Notes under the pieces: model-generated
What the model saw: the letters and a program-made list of their open reading frames with translations, nothing else
What the model was told of the DNA's origin: nothing
Databases searched by the model: none
Shown: in pieces, positions 21,702-29,897 of the stretch
Layout of the letters: every line of letters begins with the position of its first letter
How positions within the stretch are numbered: position 1 is the stretch's first letter
Source: a virus
IMG/VR virus record: IMGVR_UViG_3300010885_031536
Coordinates: 1-36,210 of that record
Length of the DNA stretch: 36,210 nucleotides
Strand: one strand, 5' to 3'
Made by a program: the position numbers and the translations under genes

Positions 21702-23558
21702 ATGGACATTTCAACAAAGATTTTGTCGGATATTACGGTTTACATGAAATATGCAAAGTATATCCCAGAATTACAACGTAGAGAGACGTGGAATGAGTTA
21801 GTAACTCGTAATATGCAGATGCATATCAAACGTTATCCACAATTAGAAGAAGAGATTAGAGAAAATTATGAGTTCGTATATGGTAAGAAAGTTCTACCAT
21901 CAATGCGTTCAATGCAGTTTGCAGGAAAACCAATTGAAATTAGTCCAAATCGTATATACAATTGCGCATTTGCTCCAATCGATGATTACAGAGTATTTGC
22001 AGAAATTATGTTTCTATTATTAGGTGGAACTGGAGTAGGTTATTCAGTTCAACAACATCATATTGACCAATTGCCTGAGATTCGTAAACCATCCGCTGAT
22101 AAAACTCGTAGGTTTTTAGTTGGTGATTCTATTGAAGGTTGGGCAGATTCGATATCGGTATTGGTAAAAGCATATTTCTTAGGTGGAAGTAAACCAGTAT
22201 TTGATTTCAGAGATATTAGAGCAAAAGGAGCTCGTTTAATTACAAGTGGAGGTAAAGCACCAGGTCCACAACCATTGAAAGAGTGTTTAATAAAATTAGA
22301 AGGTATTTTTGATGCTAAGAAAAACGGAGATAAATTAAAACCAATCGAAGTTCACGATATTGTTTGTCATATTGCAGATGCAGTATTAGCAGGTGGTATC
22401 CGTAGAGCAGCACTTATTTCACTATTTTCTGCAACCGATGAGAATATGATTAGTTGTAAGAGTGGTGCATGGTGGGAAAGTAATCCACAGAGGGGTAGAG
22501 CAAATAACTCAGCAGTTCTGATGAGACATAAGATTACAAAAGAGTATTTCTTAGACCTTTGGAAACGTATTGAAGCAAGTGGTGCAGGAGAACCTGGAAT
22601 CTACTTATCGAATGATAAAGATTGGGGCACTAATCCATGTTGCGAGATTGCACTACGTCCTTATCAGTTCTGTAATCTATGTGAGGTAAATGTATCAGAT
22701 GTAGTTGACCAAGATGATTTGAATAAAAGAGTTAAAGCAGCGGCATTCATTGGAACATTACAAGCAAGCTATACCGATTTCCATTATCTTCGTCCAATTT
22801 GGCAGAGAACAACTGAGAAAGATGCACTTATTGGTGTTTCTATGACAGGAATCGGAAGTGGTGCAGTATTGAACTTAGATATGAAAACTGCAGCAAAGGG
22901 AGTTAAGGAAGAAAATAAAAGAGTAGCAGAAATACTAAAGATAAATAGTTCAGCAAGATGTACTACGGTTAAACCAGCAGGAACAACTTCATTAGCATTA
23001 GGAACTTCATCCGGAATTCACGCTTGGCATAACCAATATTATATTCGTAGAGTAAGAGTTGGTAAGAATGAGGCAATTTATTCTCACTTAGCAGCAAACC
23101 ATCCCGAATTGGTAGAAGATGAATACTTCAGACCACATGATACTGCTGTGATTGGTATTCCACAAAAAGCACCAGAAACTGCAATCTTCAGAACTGAATC
23201 ACCAATTCAATTATTGGAACGAGTTAAGAAAGTACATAGTGAGTGGGTTAAACCTGGACATAGAACGGGAAGTAACACACATAATGTATCGGCAACTATT
23301 TCGGTAAGAGAGCATGAGTGGAAAGCAGTTGGAGAATGGATGTGGGAAAATAAAGAGTTTTACAATGGCCTTTCGGTACTACCATTCGATGGTGGCAGTT
23401 ATATCCAAGCACCTTTTGAGGATTGCACAAAGGAACGTTATGATGAGTTAATGAAAACGTTACATGATGTTGATTTGAGTAAGATTTTGGAAATAGAAGA
23501 TACAACCGATTTAAGTGGTGAGATTGCGTGTGGCGCAGATGGGTGCGAAGTGAAGTGA
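21702..23558 (+). CDS. nrdJ: Adenosylcobalamin-dependent (class II) ribonucleotide reductase
   Basis: Reduces ribonucleotides to deoxyribonucleotides using adenosylcobalamin; it resembles the monomeric ribonucleoside-triphosphate reductase of Lactobacillus. Cys88 in NRIYNCAFAP is the first redox Cys. NPCCEI holds the thiyl-radical Cys313 and Glu315. Cys324 lies 11 residues further, the same spacing as in the Lactobacillus enzyme. The C-terminal CGADGC (610-615) is the swinging redox pair. The usual Gly in NPCGEI is replaced by a second Cys (314). At 618 residues it is shorter than the 739-residue Lactobacillus enzyme. It works with no second subunit, and B12 must come from the host or environment. 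A structured leader precedes it. Confidence 0.9.
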   Translation: MDISTKILSDITVYMKYAKYIPELQRRETWNELVTRNMQMHIKRYPQLEEEIRENYEFVYGKKVLPSMRSMQFAGKPIEISPNRIYNCAFAPIDDYRVFAEIMFLLLGGTGVGYSVQQHHIDQLPEIRKPSADKTRRFLVGDSIEGWADSISVLVKAYFLGGSKPVFDFRDIRAKGARLITSGGKAPGPQPLKECLIKLEGIFDAKKNGDKLKPIEVHDIVCHIADAVLAGGIRRAALISLFSATDENMISCKSGAWWESNPQRGRANNSAVLMRHKITKEYFLDLWKRIEASGAGEPGIYLSNDKDWGTNPCCEIALRPYQFCNLCEVNVSDVVDQDDLNKRVKAAAFIGTLQASYTDFHYLRPIWQRTTEKDALIGVSMTGIGSGAVLNLDMKTAAKGVKEENKRVAEILKINSSARCTTVKPAGTTSLALGTSSGIHAWHNQYYIRRVRVGKNEAIYSHLAANHPELVEDEYFRPHDTAVIGIPQKAPETAIFRTESPIQLLERVKKVHSEWVKPGHRTGSNTHNVSATISVREHEWKAVGEWMWENKEFYNGLSVLPFDGGSYIQAPFEDCTKERYDELMKTLHDVDLSKILEIEDTTDLSGEIACGADGCEVK

Positions 23559-23564
23559 TAGAAT

Positions 23565-23592
23565 CGTAACATTAATGTAACGATACTGTAAC
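23565..23592 (+). promoter_or_regulatory. Pho-box-like array of three 11-bp repeats
   Basis: CGTAAC (23565-23570), TGTAAC (23576-23581) and TGTAAC (23587-23592) begin exactly 11 bases apart, with AT-rich spacers. Enterobacterial Pho boxes are direct repeats related to TGTCA with the same 11-bp period. The array lies 53 bases before the porin ATG and directly upstream of the phosphate porin and pstS genes, so binding by a host PhoB-like regulator is a strong inference. Confidence 0.65.
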
Positions 23593-23645
23593 CAATTTAA
23601 GAAGACAATTACATAGTTATTACAAAACCATTTAAAAACAAATTT

Positions 23646-24995
23646 ATGAGAAAATTAAGATTATTATTATTTCTATTGATTTCAGTTATTGCATTTAACT
23701 CAAATGCACAACAACAAACTACAAATGAAAAATTAACCGAAGTAAATGAAAAGGTTAATGGGATATTGGAAAGATTATCAACATCTGACGCAGACCTTTC
23801 CAAACTTACTAAGATTAAAGTATCGGGATATATTCAAACCCAATATCAGAACTTCGAAAGTGTTTCATTACTTTCCAAATCACAAAACTATTTTTCTATT
23901 AGAAGAGCTAGGGTTAAGTTTACTTACGAAGCAACCGATGGGATTAAGTTTGTGTTACAACCGGATTTTGCTCCAGGTAGCCTTTCATTGAAAGATGCGT
24001 ATGTTGTAGTAAATGACCATTGGACAAAACAATTTAGTTTATGGACAGGTAAGTTCAACCGACCCAATTATGAAGTTGAATATTCTTCAAGTCAGAGAGA
24101 GTTACCAGAACGTTCATTAGTTATCAGAACACTATATCCAGGAGAACGTGCTATTGGTGCAAAATTGGAATACAATCCAACGGTTTTACCACTACACATC
24201 CAATTGGCTGTTTTTAATGGCAACGATGGATTATCCGTTGTCAATAGTGCCGGAGTTAACGTTAACGCAACTGATAACATAGATTACGATAATTTCAAAG
24301 ATATTATGGTAAGAGCAACTTACAATTTGAGATTGGGTAACTTTGGTGGATTGGATTTTGGTGGACATGGTTATTTCGGAGCATTGAAATCAACTACAAC
24401 CAAAACATTAGGAAGTAACTATACAACACTTACCGATATCAAGGTTGGTAATCCAATTGAACGTAATTGGGTAGGTGGAGAGTTTCAGTTATTCGCAGAT
24501 GTATTGGGTGGGTTCTCAGTAAAAGGTGAGTATATAGCCGGTAAAAATGCAACTGCAGGATATGTGGCAGCAACTGGAGTAGTTGGAGTTCCAAACTTCC
24601 AAAACAACTTTAGTGGTGAATACATTTACTTTATTAAGAACTTAGGTAAACGAAACCAATTTGCTTTCCGATACGATTACTATGACCCAAATACGGATAT
24701 CATTGGTAAGGATGTAGCAATCACAGGGTTTGCAAGCACAGATGCTACTATAAAATCAAAGACAAGTGGTAAAGCAGACCTTGCAACAACTACATACGGA
24801 GTTGCATTCCACCACTATTTTGATGACAACATTCGTATTACAATTGGATACGATGTAGTTCAGAACGAAAAAGTTGGAACACTCAATAAAGTAGTTGATA
24901 GTTATACTACCGCTGTCGGAGTTCCAATCAAAGTTGACTGGAATAGTGTTGTTAATCAGAATGTATTTATTGTAAGAATCCAAGCCAAATTCTAA
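23646..24995 (+). CDS. Phosphate-selective porin, OprO/OprP family
   Basis: An outer-membrane channel expected to admit phosphate or other anions. It begins with a signal peptide (MRKLRLLLFLLISVIAFNSN, cleaved near AQ^QQ), followed by a short coiled-coil (TNEKLTEVNEKVNGILERLS) and a beta-barrel typical of porin O/P: KVSGYIQTQYQNF, FSIRRARVKFTYEATDGIKF, LKDAYVVVNDHW, WTGKFNRPNYEVEYSSSQRE. It ends in IVRIQAKF, with the terminal Phe used for barrel insertion. At 449 residues it is of usual length. It is followed 13 bases later by pstS and preceded by a Pho-box-like array. A host-derived auxiliary metabolic gene; substrate is inferred from family and partner. Confidence 0.85.
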   Translation: MRKLRLLLFLLISVIAFNSNAQQQTTNEKLTEVNEKVNGILERLSTSDADLSKLTKIKVSGYIQTQYQNFESVSLLSKSQNYFSIRRARVKFTYEATDGIKFVLQPDFAPGSLSLKDAYVVVNDHWTKQFSLWTGKFNRPNYEVEYSSSQRELPERSLVIRTLYPGERAIGAKLEYNPTVLPLHIQLAVFNGNDGLSVVNSAGVNVNATDNIDYDNFKDIMVRATYNLRLGNFGGLDFGGHGYFGALKSTTTKTLGSNYTTLTDIKVGNPIERNWVGGEFQLFADVLGGFSVKGEYIAGKNATAGYVAATGVVGVPNFQNNFSGEYIYFIKNLGKRNQFAFRYDYYDPNTDIIGKDVAITGFASTDATIKSKTSGKADLATTTYGVAFHHYFDDNIRITIGYDVVQNEKVGTLNKVVDSYTTAVGVPIKVDWNSVVNQNVFIVRIQAKF

Positions 24996-25008
24996 AAAAT
25001 ATTATAAT

Positions 25009-25848
25009 ATGAAAAATCTAAAATTCTTCAAAGTATCGGTAATCGCAGCATTACTATTTATCACAGCAGTAGCATTCGTTGCAGCTCCAGAACGTATCAC
25101 TATTAAAGGTTCTGATACAATGGTTATCTTAGCACAACGGTGGGCAGAAGTATATATGAAAACAAACACTAACGCCGCTATCCAAGTTACGGGTGGCGGT
25201 AGTGGTGTTGGCATTTCGGCATTAATCAATGGTTCTACGGATGTTGCAAACGCAAGCCGTAAGATGAAACAAACTGAAAAGGATAAGTTAAAACAACGTT
25301 ATAATACATTAGGAGTTGAAGTAGCTTGTGCGAAAGATGGTATTACAATCTATCTTAATCCAGCAAACAAAGTTACTGAGTTAACAATCAAACAACTTAG
25401 TGATATCTACAAAGGTGTAATTACCAATTGGAAAGAAGTTGGAGGTGCTGACCAATCAATCAAACTATATGGTAGAGAGAATAGTTCAGGTACTTATGTA
25501 TTCTTCCAAGAGAATGTTGTAAAGGGTGATTACGCTACGAGTTGTCAAACTCTACCAGGTACTGCCGCAGTTGTAAATGCAGTTAAGAAAGATGCATATG
25601 GTATTGGATATGGTGGAGCAGCATACGCAGAAGGTATTGTTATTTGCAAAGTTAAACGAGATGATAAGAGTATTGGTTCTATCCCAACTGCCGAAACAAT
25701 TAAGACTGGTGAATATCCTATTACCCGATATTTATATATGTACCTACGAAACAGACCAACCGGTGAAACAAAGAAGTATATCGATTGGATTTTGAGTTCA
25801 GAAGGACAAAAATTAGTAGTAGAGTTGGGATATTTCCCAGTAAAATAA
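25009..25848 (+). CDS. pstS: Periplasmic phosphate-binding protein PstS
   Basis: Captures phosphate in the periplasm and passes it to the host PstCAB transporter. A signal peptide (MKNLKFFKVSVIAALLFITA, ending near VAA) lacks a lipobox Cys, so the product is soluble. Phosphate-site motifs are present: IKGSDTM, TGGGSGVGISALINGSTDVA, NASRKMK and GRENSSGTYVFF. The 279-residue length is typical. No pstC, pstA or pstB was seen, so it must serve host components. PstS is a known auxiliary gene in cyanophages. Here it is paired with an outer-membrane porin, giving both steps of phosphate capture. Confidence 0.93.
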   Translation: MKNLKFFKVSVIAALLFITAVAFVAAPERITIKGSDTMVILAQRWAEVYMKTNTNAAIQVTGGGSGVGISALINGSTDVANASRKMKQTEKDKLKQRYNTLGVEVACAKDGITIYLNPANKVTELTIKQLSDIYKGVITNWKEVGGADQSIKLYGRENSSGTYVFFQENVVKGDYATSCQTLPGTAAVVNAVKKDAYGIGYGGAAYAEGIVICKVKRDDKSIGSIPTAETIKTGEYPITRYLYMYLRNRPTGETKKYIDWILSSEGQKLVVELGYFPVK

Positions 25849-25863
25849 TAAATAAATAGAATT

Positions 25864-26130
25864 ATGCTAACTGTAAAGAAATTTTATGGCACATTTTGCC
25901 AACCATGTAAAGTATTAGCACCCATTATGAATGAAGTTAAGGGTAATTTTCCAAATGTTCGTTTTGAAGATTATGATGTAGACGAGTACGAAAATATGGC
26001 AGCAAAATATGGAGTTCGTTCAGTACCAACGGTTGTTATAGAAAACAATGGTAAGGAAGTTGGTAGACTGACAGGAGTTCAATCTAAAATGACTTATGTT
26101 AATATTTTAAATGAAAATTTGACACGATAA
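25864..26130 (+). CDS. Thioredoxin-like protein
   Basis: An 88-residue thioredoxin fold, close to the minimal size for the family. The active site is FCQPC with Cys12 and Cys15 (WCGPC in classic thioredoxin), and the cis-proline loop is SVPTVV. The aspartate-rich VRFEDYDVDEYENMAAKYGV stretch is typical. It could reduce the C-terminal Cys pair of the class II RNR encoded upstream, as T4 thioredoxin does for its RNR. It starts 15 bases after pstS, so it may be co-transcribed with the phosphate operon. Confidence 0.88.
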   Translation: MLTVKKFYGTFCQPCKVLAPIMNEVKGNFPNVRFEDYDVDEYENMAAKYGVRSVPTVVIENNGKEVGRLTGVQSKMTYVNILNENLTR

Positions 26131-26132
26131 AT

Positions 26133-26163
26133 TTGGAATTGTCAAATAAATTGGTTATATTTG
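26133..26163 (+). promoter_or_regulatory. Bacteroidota-type promoter for the HTH-mom operon
   Basis: TTG (26133-26135), 20 bases, TATATTTG (26156-26163). ATG 26168 is four bases beyond, so a leaderless mRNA is expected. Confidence 0.75.
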
Positions 26164-26167
26164 TTAT

Positions 26168-26368
26168 ATGAAATTAGTTGGTGAATTACATCCAATGCAT
26201 AAATTGACAGAAGTTCAAGTTATGCAAATACGAGACCTGTGGAAAATTGGACATAGGAACGTTAAAGTGTTAGCAAGGAATAATGGAGTTTCTACTACTA
26301 ATATTAAAAAGATAGTTAGAAACGAAACGTGGACTCATATTCTCAGATGGCCATATGAAAGAGCTTAA
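26168..26368 (+). CDS. Small helix-turn-helix DNA-binding protein overlapping mom
   Basis: A 66-residue protein. HKLTEVQVMQIRDLWKIGHR is followed by NVKVLARNNGVSTTNIKKIV and RNETWTHI: a helix-turn-helix of the kind found in resolvases and at the end of HNH homing endonucleases. No nuclease domain is attached. The gene overlaps the first Mom-family gene by 14 bases. This arrangement recalls com-mom of phage Mu, where the small Com protein controls translation of the overlapping mom gene. Com itself is a zinc protein, so the similarity is in layout, not sequence. It could also be a decayed homing-endonuclease remnant. Confidence 0.6.
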   Translation: MKLVGELHPMHKLTEVQVMQIRDLWKIGHRNVKVLARNNGVSTTNIKKIVRNETWTHILRWPYERA

Positions 26369-27116
26369 TAAGTTATATTGCGATACTTCAACGTTTTCAA
26401 TTAGACCGATTACCAAAGATATAGCTAAGAACATAATTGTGAACAACCATTATAGCGGAATATGGACGAAAGTATCATACGCTATTGGGTTGTTTCACGT
26501 TTCAAATGATGAGCATAAATTCTTTGGTGGTATAAATGAAAAGTTAGTTGGAGTTGCATGTTATGGTGACCCAGTTGGTAGAAATTCAGGCGCATCTATT
26601 AATGAATCATTAGATAGAACTGAAGTATTAGAACTTACTCGTTTATTTGTATTTGATGGGTATGGTAGTAATATTGAAAGTTGGTTTGTTGGTAAAACAT
26701 TTCAATGGTTAAGAGAGAATGCACCACACATCAAAGCACTAATATCATATTCAGACCCAAAAGCCGGTCACTTAGGTACTGTATACCAAGCTACCAATTG
26801 GATTTATCAAGGAAATGGTATTCGATGGAGTGATAGTTGGTTGTTTCAATTAACAGAAGGCGGAGAATGGCAGCATGGTAGAACTATATTCCCATATTAT
26901 GGAACTAATGATCCAGCTAAAATTAGAGAGCAGATAAGTTCTCCAATTTGGATTAAAAAAGAACTTCGGAAACACCGATATGTTTATTTTTTAGTAAACG
27001 GAAAAGAACGGAAGCAGTTATTAAAAGGATTAAAGCATCCACAATTACCATACCCAAAGGTAAAACAAACATTTACAGAAGAAATACATAAATTAGAACC
27101 AATTGAAAGAGATTAA
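26355..27116 (+). CDS. mom: Mom-family DNA adenine modification protein, copy 1
   Basis: Member of the Mom-type acetyltransferase-fold family; Mu Mom converts adenine in DNA to an N6-carbamoylmethyl form that blocks restriction. Typical stretches: NNHYSGIWTKVSYAIGLF (about 30-47), LVGVACYGDPVG, EVLELTRLFVFDGYGSNIES and KALISYSDPKAGHLGTVYQA then TNWIYQG. The His-Tyr pair and the S-x-S/A-D element are shared with copy 2. At 253 residues it is close to Mu Mom (231). The C-terminal KHRYVYFLVNGKERKQLLKG stretch is shared with copy 2. It overlaps the HTH ORF by 14 bases. The actual base change in this phage is not known. Confidence 0.8.
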   Translation: MKELNKLYCDTSTFSIRPITKDIAKNIIVNNHYSGIWTKVSYAIGLFHVSNDEHKFFGGINEKLVGVACYGDPVGRNSGASINESLDRTEVLELTRLFVFDGYGSNIESWFVGKTFQWLRENAPHIKALISYSDPKAGHLGTVYQATNWIYQGNGIRWSDSWLFQLTEGGEWQHGRTIFPYYGTNDPAKIREQISSPIWIKKELRKHRYVYFLVNGKERKQLLKGLKHPQLPYPKVKQTFTEEIHKLEPIERD

Positions 27117-27124
27117 TAACCAGT

Positions 27125-27205
27125 ATGGATGGAAACGACTACTATATGGTAGCGGTGAAAGTAAGGGATGGGTTGTTATTAAAAAATAAATATTATGAAA
27201 ATTGA
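27125..27205 (+). CDS. Possible 26-residue peptide between the two mom genes
   Basis: ATG 27125 opens a short frame, MDGNDYYMVAVKVRDGLLLK then NKYYEN, which ends in TGA 27203-27205 inside the start of mom copy 2, overlapping it by 11 bases. It fills almost the whole intergenic gap and could couple translation to copy 2, as the HTH ORF does for copy 1. Being so short, it may be chance. Confidence 0.3.
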   Translation: MDGNDYYMVAVKVRDGLLLKNKYYEN

Positions 27206-27998
27206 TGGAAAAAGTTATTGTGATACTTCTCGTGTAAATCTTGCACTCATATCAAAATCCACAGCTAAAAATATGATTATTAAATATCATTATACACATG
27301 CTTGGACTGCTGCGAGATATTGTTTAGGGATATATTATCGTATGGATGAAATGGATGCTTTTGGAAATTATGAAAAACTAATTGGGTGTCTTATATATGG
27401 ATTTCCCGTAGGAGCAAAAGCACCAACATCGGTATGTGAGGGTCTTACTAAAGATAACATATTAGAACTTACTCGTCTTTATTGTGATGATGGGTATGGT
27501 TCTAATATTGAATCATTCGCATTAGGACAATCATTTAAGTGGTTAAAGGAAAACGATAAAGCAATTAAGATATTGATATCATATGCTGATAACGGACAGG
27601 AACACTTAGGTAAGATTTATCAGGCAACCAATTGGATTTACGAAGGATTAAATACTGATATTGCATTGATGCCGAATTATGGTATTTCATTAAAGAGTAA
27701 TCCGTATAAGTGGATTCATAGCAGGACAGTATTTTCAAACTGGGGAAGTAACAATTTGGAACATCTTAGACGAGAAATCGGTAAAGATGGTTACAAAGAA
27801 TTTTGGAGACGAGAAGAACCACCAAAGCATCGTTATATTCAGATATTGGCAGCTGATAAGAAAGAAAAGAAAGAATTGATAAAAGCATTAAAACACGAAG
27901 AAAAACCATACCCAAAAAGCACTCGTGATTTTAATAAGGAAGTGCAAAATATTATTACAATCTCACCCGAAGATGAATTGGCAAATAAGTTTTGGTAA
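27195..27998 (+). CDS. Mom-family DNA adenine modification protein, copy 2
   Basis: A 267-residue paralogue of the gene just upstream. Shared positions include YCDTS near the N-terminus, KYHYTHAWTAARYCLGIYYR, LELTRLYCDDGYGSNIESFA, ILISYAD and EHLGKIYQATNWIYEG. The GHLG of copy 1 is EHLG here, and an extra segment (NTDIALMPNYGISLKSNPYK) lies after the ATNW motif. The C-terminus again has KHRY and a lysine-rich stretch. Two diverged copies in tandem suggest different sequence targets, a heteromeric enzyme, or two modification steps. The pair is separated by 78 bases. Confidence 0.78.
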   Translation: MKIDGKSYCDTSRVNLALISKSTAKNMIIKYHYTHAWTAARYCLGIYYRMDEMDAFGNYEKLIGCLIYGFPVGAKAPTSVCEGLTKDNILELTRLYCDDGYGSNIESFALGQSFKWLKENDKAIKILISYADNGQEHLGKIYQATNWIYEGLNTDIALMPNYGISLKSNPYKWIHSRTVFSNWGSNNLEHLRREIGKDGYKEFWRREEPPKHRYIQILAADKKEKKELIKALKHEEKPYPKSTRDFNKEVQNIITISPEDELANKFW

Positions 27999-28000
27999 AA

Positions 28001-28031
28001 TTTAACATTTTTTAACTAAAATAATTTGGCA
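28001..28031 (+). repeat. 31-nt promoter-associated repeat, copy 2
   Basis: Matches 11013-11043 at 29 of 31 positions: TTTAACATTTTTTAACTAAA, then A, two differing bases, ATTTGGCA. It starts three bases after the stop of mom copy 2 and leads into the promoter of the 593-residue gene. Confidence 0.7.
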
Positions 28032-28056
28032 ATTATAACGATTATTTGTATATTTG
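28026..28056 (+). promoter_or_regulatory. Bacteroidota-type promoter for 28094
   Basis: TTG (28026-28028), 20 bases, TATATTTG (28049-28056). A 37-base A-rich leader ends in CCTTAAAAACAAAAAGTT before the ATG. Confidence 0.75.
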
Positions 28057-28093
28057 AATATTAAAAATAATTAAACCTTAAAAACAAAAAGTT

Positions 28094-29875
28094 ATGAAGT
28101 TAAAAGAAGCTATATTACACGTCGTAGATAATAAACAATTAGCAGCAGTTTTTGCTAAAAAGATTGGCGTAGCCACCTTTGCAGAATGTAGACCATTGAT
28201 TGAAGATGGTATATTAGATAATGGTTCTAATAGAGATGAGGATTTAGATACGCCGATTAAATATTGGGGTAAATTACATCACTTAATTAGATACCTTATG
28301 GGTATTTCTGAAAAAGGTCAATTACTTATTTCGGTATTACGAGATACTACGGATAAAGTTGGATTTATTCGTGATAATGGTACAATGTTTTCACTTGTAT
28401 TTGGCACGTATTATAATCAAAAAGTATTGACGGGACATGAGTGGTTGGCGATATGTGATGATATTGTAGATGCATATGATATCAATGAAGAGCAAGATAA
28501 AGAACTTACTAACTTAATTGTTAATCATTTAAATTCATTGCCAATTGAACAACTCGATTTAAAATATTCAGTTAAAGATATATTTACTACATCTGAACGA
28601 TTGACTGAAATTTATGATGGATGCCAAATATCATTCGTAGTTAATTTGCATACGAGTAAGCAATTTGCAAAAGATATGATTAATTGTAATAGACAGACTA
28701 ATCCTTGGATTGCTTACAATTTCTATATGACTCCTTTAAAACGAACAATCGAATATAAAACTACATTCCTTGGTAAGGATTTAATTGAATATTTTGAGAA
28801 CGCTGAAGGAGCACATATTTTTAGAAAAGGTGAAATAATCAATGGGCATAAAACATTAGCTGAAAAACATAAGGTAGCTCGTATGATACCAATTTTACAA
28901 TCTTATATTGGTTCTCGTTATTGTAATACATTGGAGGAATTTAAAAAATTCAATGAAATGGTAATGGCATTTGAAAGTGGTACAGAAGATGGTACGGAGA
29001 ATGGTTATTGGTCTGATATGTTTAAGAAAGTAGTACGTGAAGCATCATATCAAAACATTATTGATTTTTATAACGATGAGTATTTAAAAGTATTTAAATC
29101 GACACGATGGAGTGATATAACCACATCTATTACAAGCATCAAAGAGAATAATAATTGGAAATCGATGCCAACAGCTTTAAGTGACTTACATATTAAAAAA
29201 TATCATACGGGTATTTTAATTTTAACATTTGTATTGTATTTCAAAAAATTAAAATCAAAAGGATGGGATAAAACTATTAATACAATAGTTGATGAATATA
29301 TTAGATTGATGGAATCCGATGTAATCGATGATGGTAAATCAGTACCAGTTCATCAATTTTTTGGAACTGAAGCTGGCGTATATGGTTCTACTAGTGGATA
29401 TGTTAGATGGGATAAAATATTCCAATTTGTGTTCAAAAATGTCACAAATACATTCAATAATCGTTCTAAGGATAGAAACTTAGAATCTGAATATAGAGCA
29501 CAGGTTTTGAGTAGAATTGGTAATTTTATGGATAACGAAGAACTTATTCCACGTATGAAATTATATCCAATACATAGTGATGTTCCATCTGTTATCAATT
29601 GGAAAAAGGGTGATGGGTTGCATTGGTTGCATAAAAATCCACATGATAGTGGTGGAGATGCCAAAGATGGGTTTTTAGGTATGATTGATGATAATCTCGG
29701 TGCATTAACTAAACAAGCTAATTGGAGTTGTACACCCAATGAATATGTAGTTTTATTGGCTGAAAGAAATGAGTTAATTTTAGAAACATTATCAGAAGGA
29801 CGTGAAAAGAAAGCTCTTAAAAATGCAATTGAAACATTATATCAATTAACTGAATCAATCAATTTAGGAGTATAA
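28094..29875 (+). CDS. 593-residue protein of unknown function in the modification island
   Basis: I do not recognise this protein with confidence. The N-terminal 130 residues are helical (LKEAILHVVDNKQLAAVFAK; HHLIRYLMGISEKGQLLISV). A middle part has IYDGCQISFVVNLHTSKQFA then KDMINCNRQTNPWIAYN, which faintly recalls the ParB-like/DUF262 layout of a D-x-Q element followed by an N-x-x-x-x-x-W/L helix. The C-terminal stretch GDGLHWLHKNPHDSGGDAKD then FLGMIDDN faintly recalls an HNH nuclease (H-x-x-P-x-x-x-GG...N). If both are right it would be GmrSD-like, but the canonical DGQQR motif is missing. It has its own promoter, lies between mom copy 2 and a glycosyltransferase, and is abundantly charged. 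Function stays open. Confidence 0.6.
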   Translation: MKLKEAILHVVDNKQLAAVFAKKIGVATFAECRPLIEDGILDNGSNRDEDLDTPIKYWGKLHHLIRYLMGISEKGQLLISVLRDTTDKVGFIRDNGTMFSLVFGTYYNQKVLTGHEWLAICDDIVDAYDINEEQDKELTNLIVNHLNSLPIEQLDLKYSVKDIFTTSERLTEIYDGCQISFVVNLHTSKQFAKDMINCNRQTNPWIAYNFYMTPLKRTIEYKTTFLGKDLIEYFENAEGAHIFRKGEIINGHKTLAEKHKVARMIPILQSYIGSRYCNTLEEFKKFNEMVMAFESGTEDGTENGYWSDMFKKVVREASYQNIIDFYNDEYLKVFKSTRWSDITTSITSIKENNNWKSMPTALSDLHIKKYHTGILILTFVLYFKKLKSKGWDKTINTIVDEYIRLMESDVIDDGKSVPVHQFFGTEAGVYGSTSGYVRWDKIFQFVFKNVTNTFNNRSKDRNLESEYRAQVLSRIGNFMDNEELIPRMKLYPIHSDVPSVINWKKGDGLHWLHKNPHDSGGDAKDGFLGMIDDNLGALTKQANWSCTPNEYVVLLAERNELILETLSEGREKKALKNAIETLYQLTESINLGV

Positions 29876-29897
29876 ATTATAAAATATTAAATAATAT

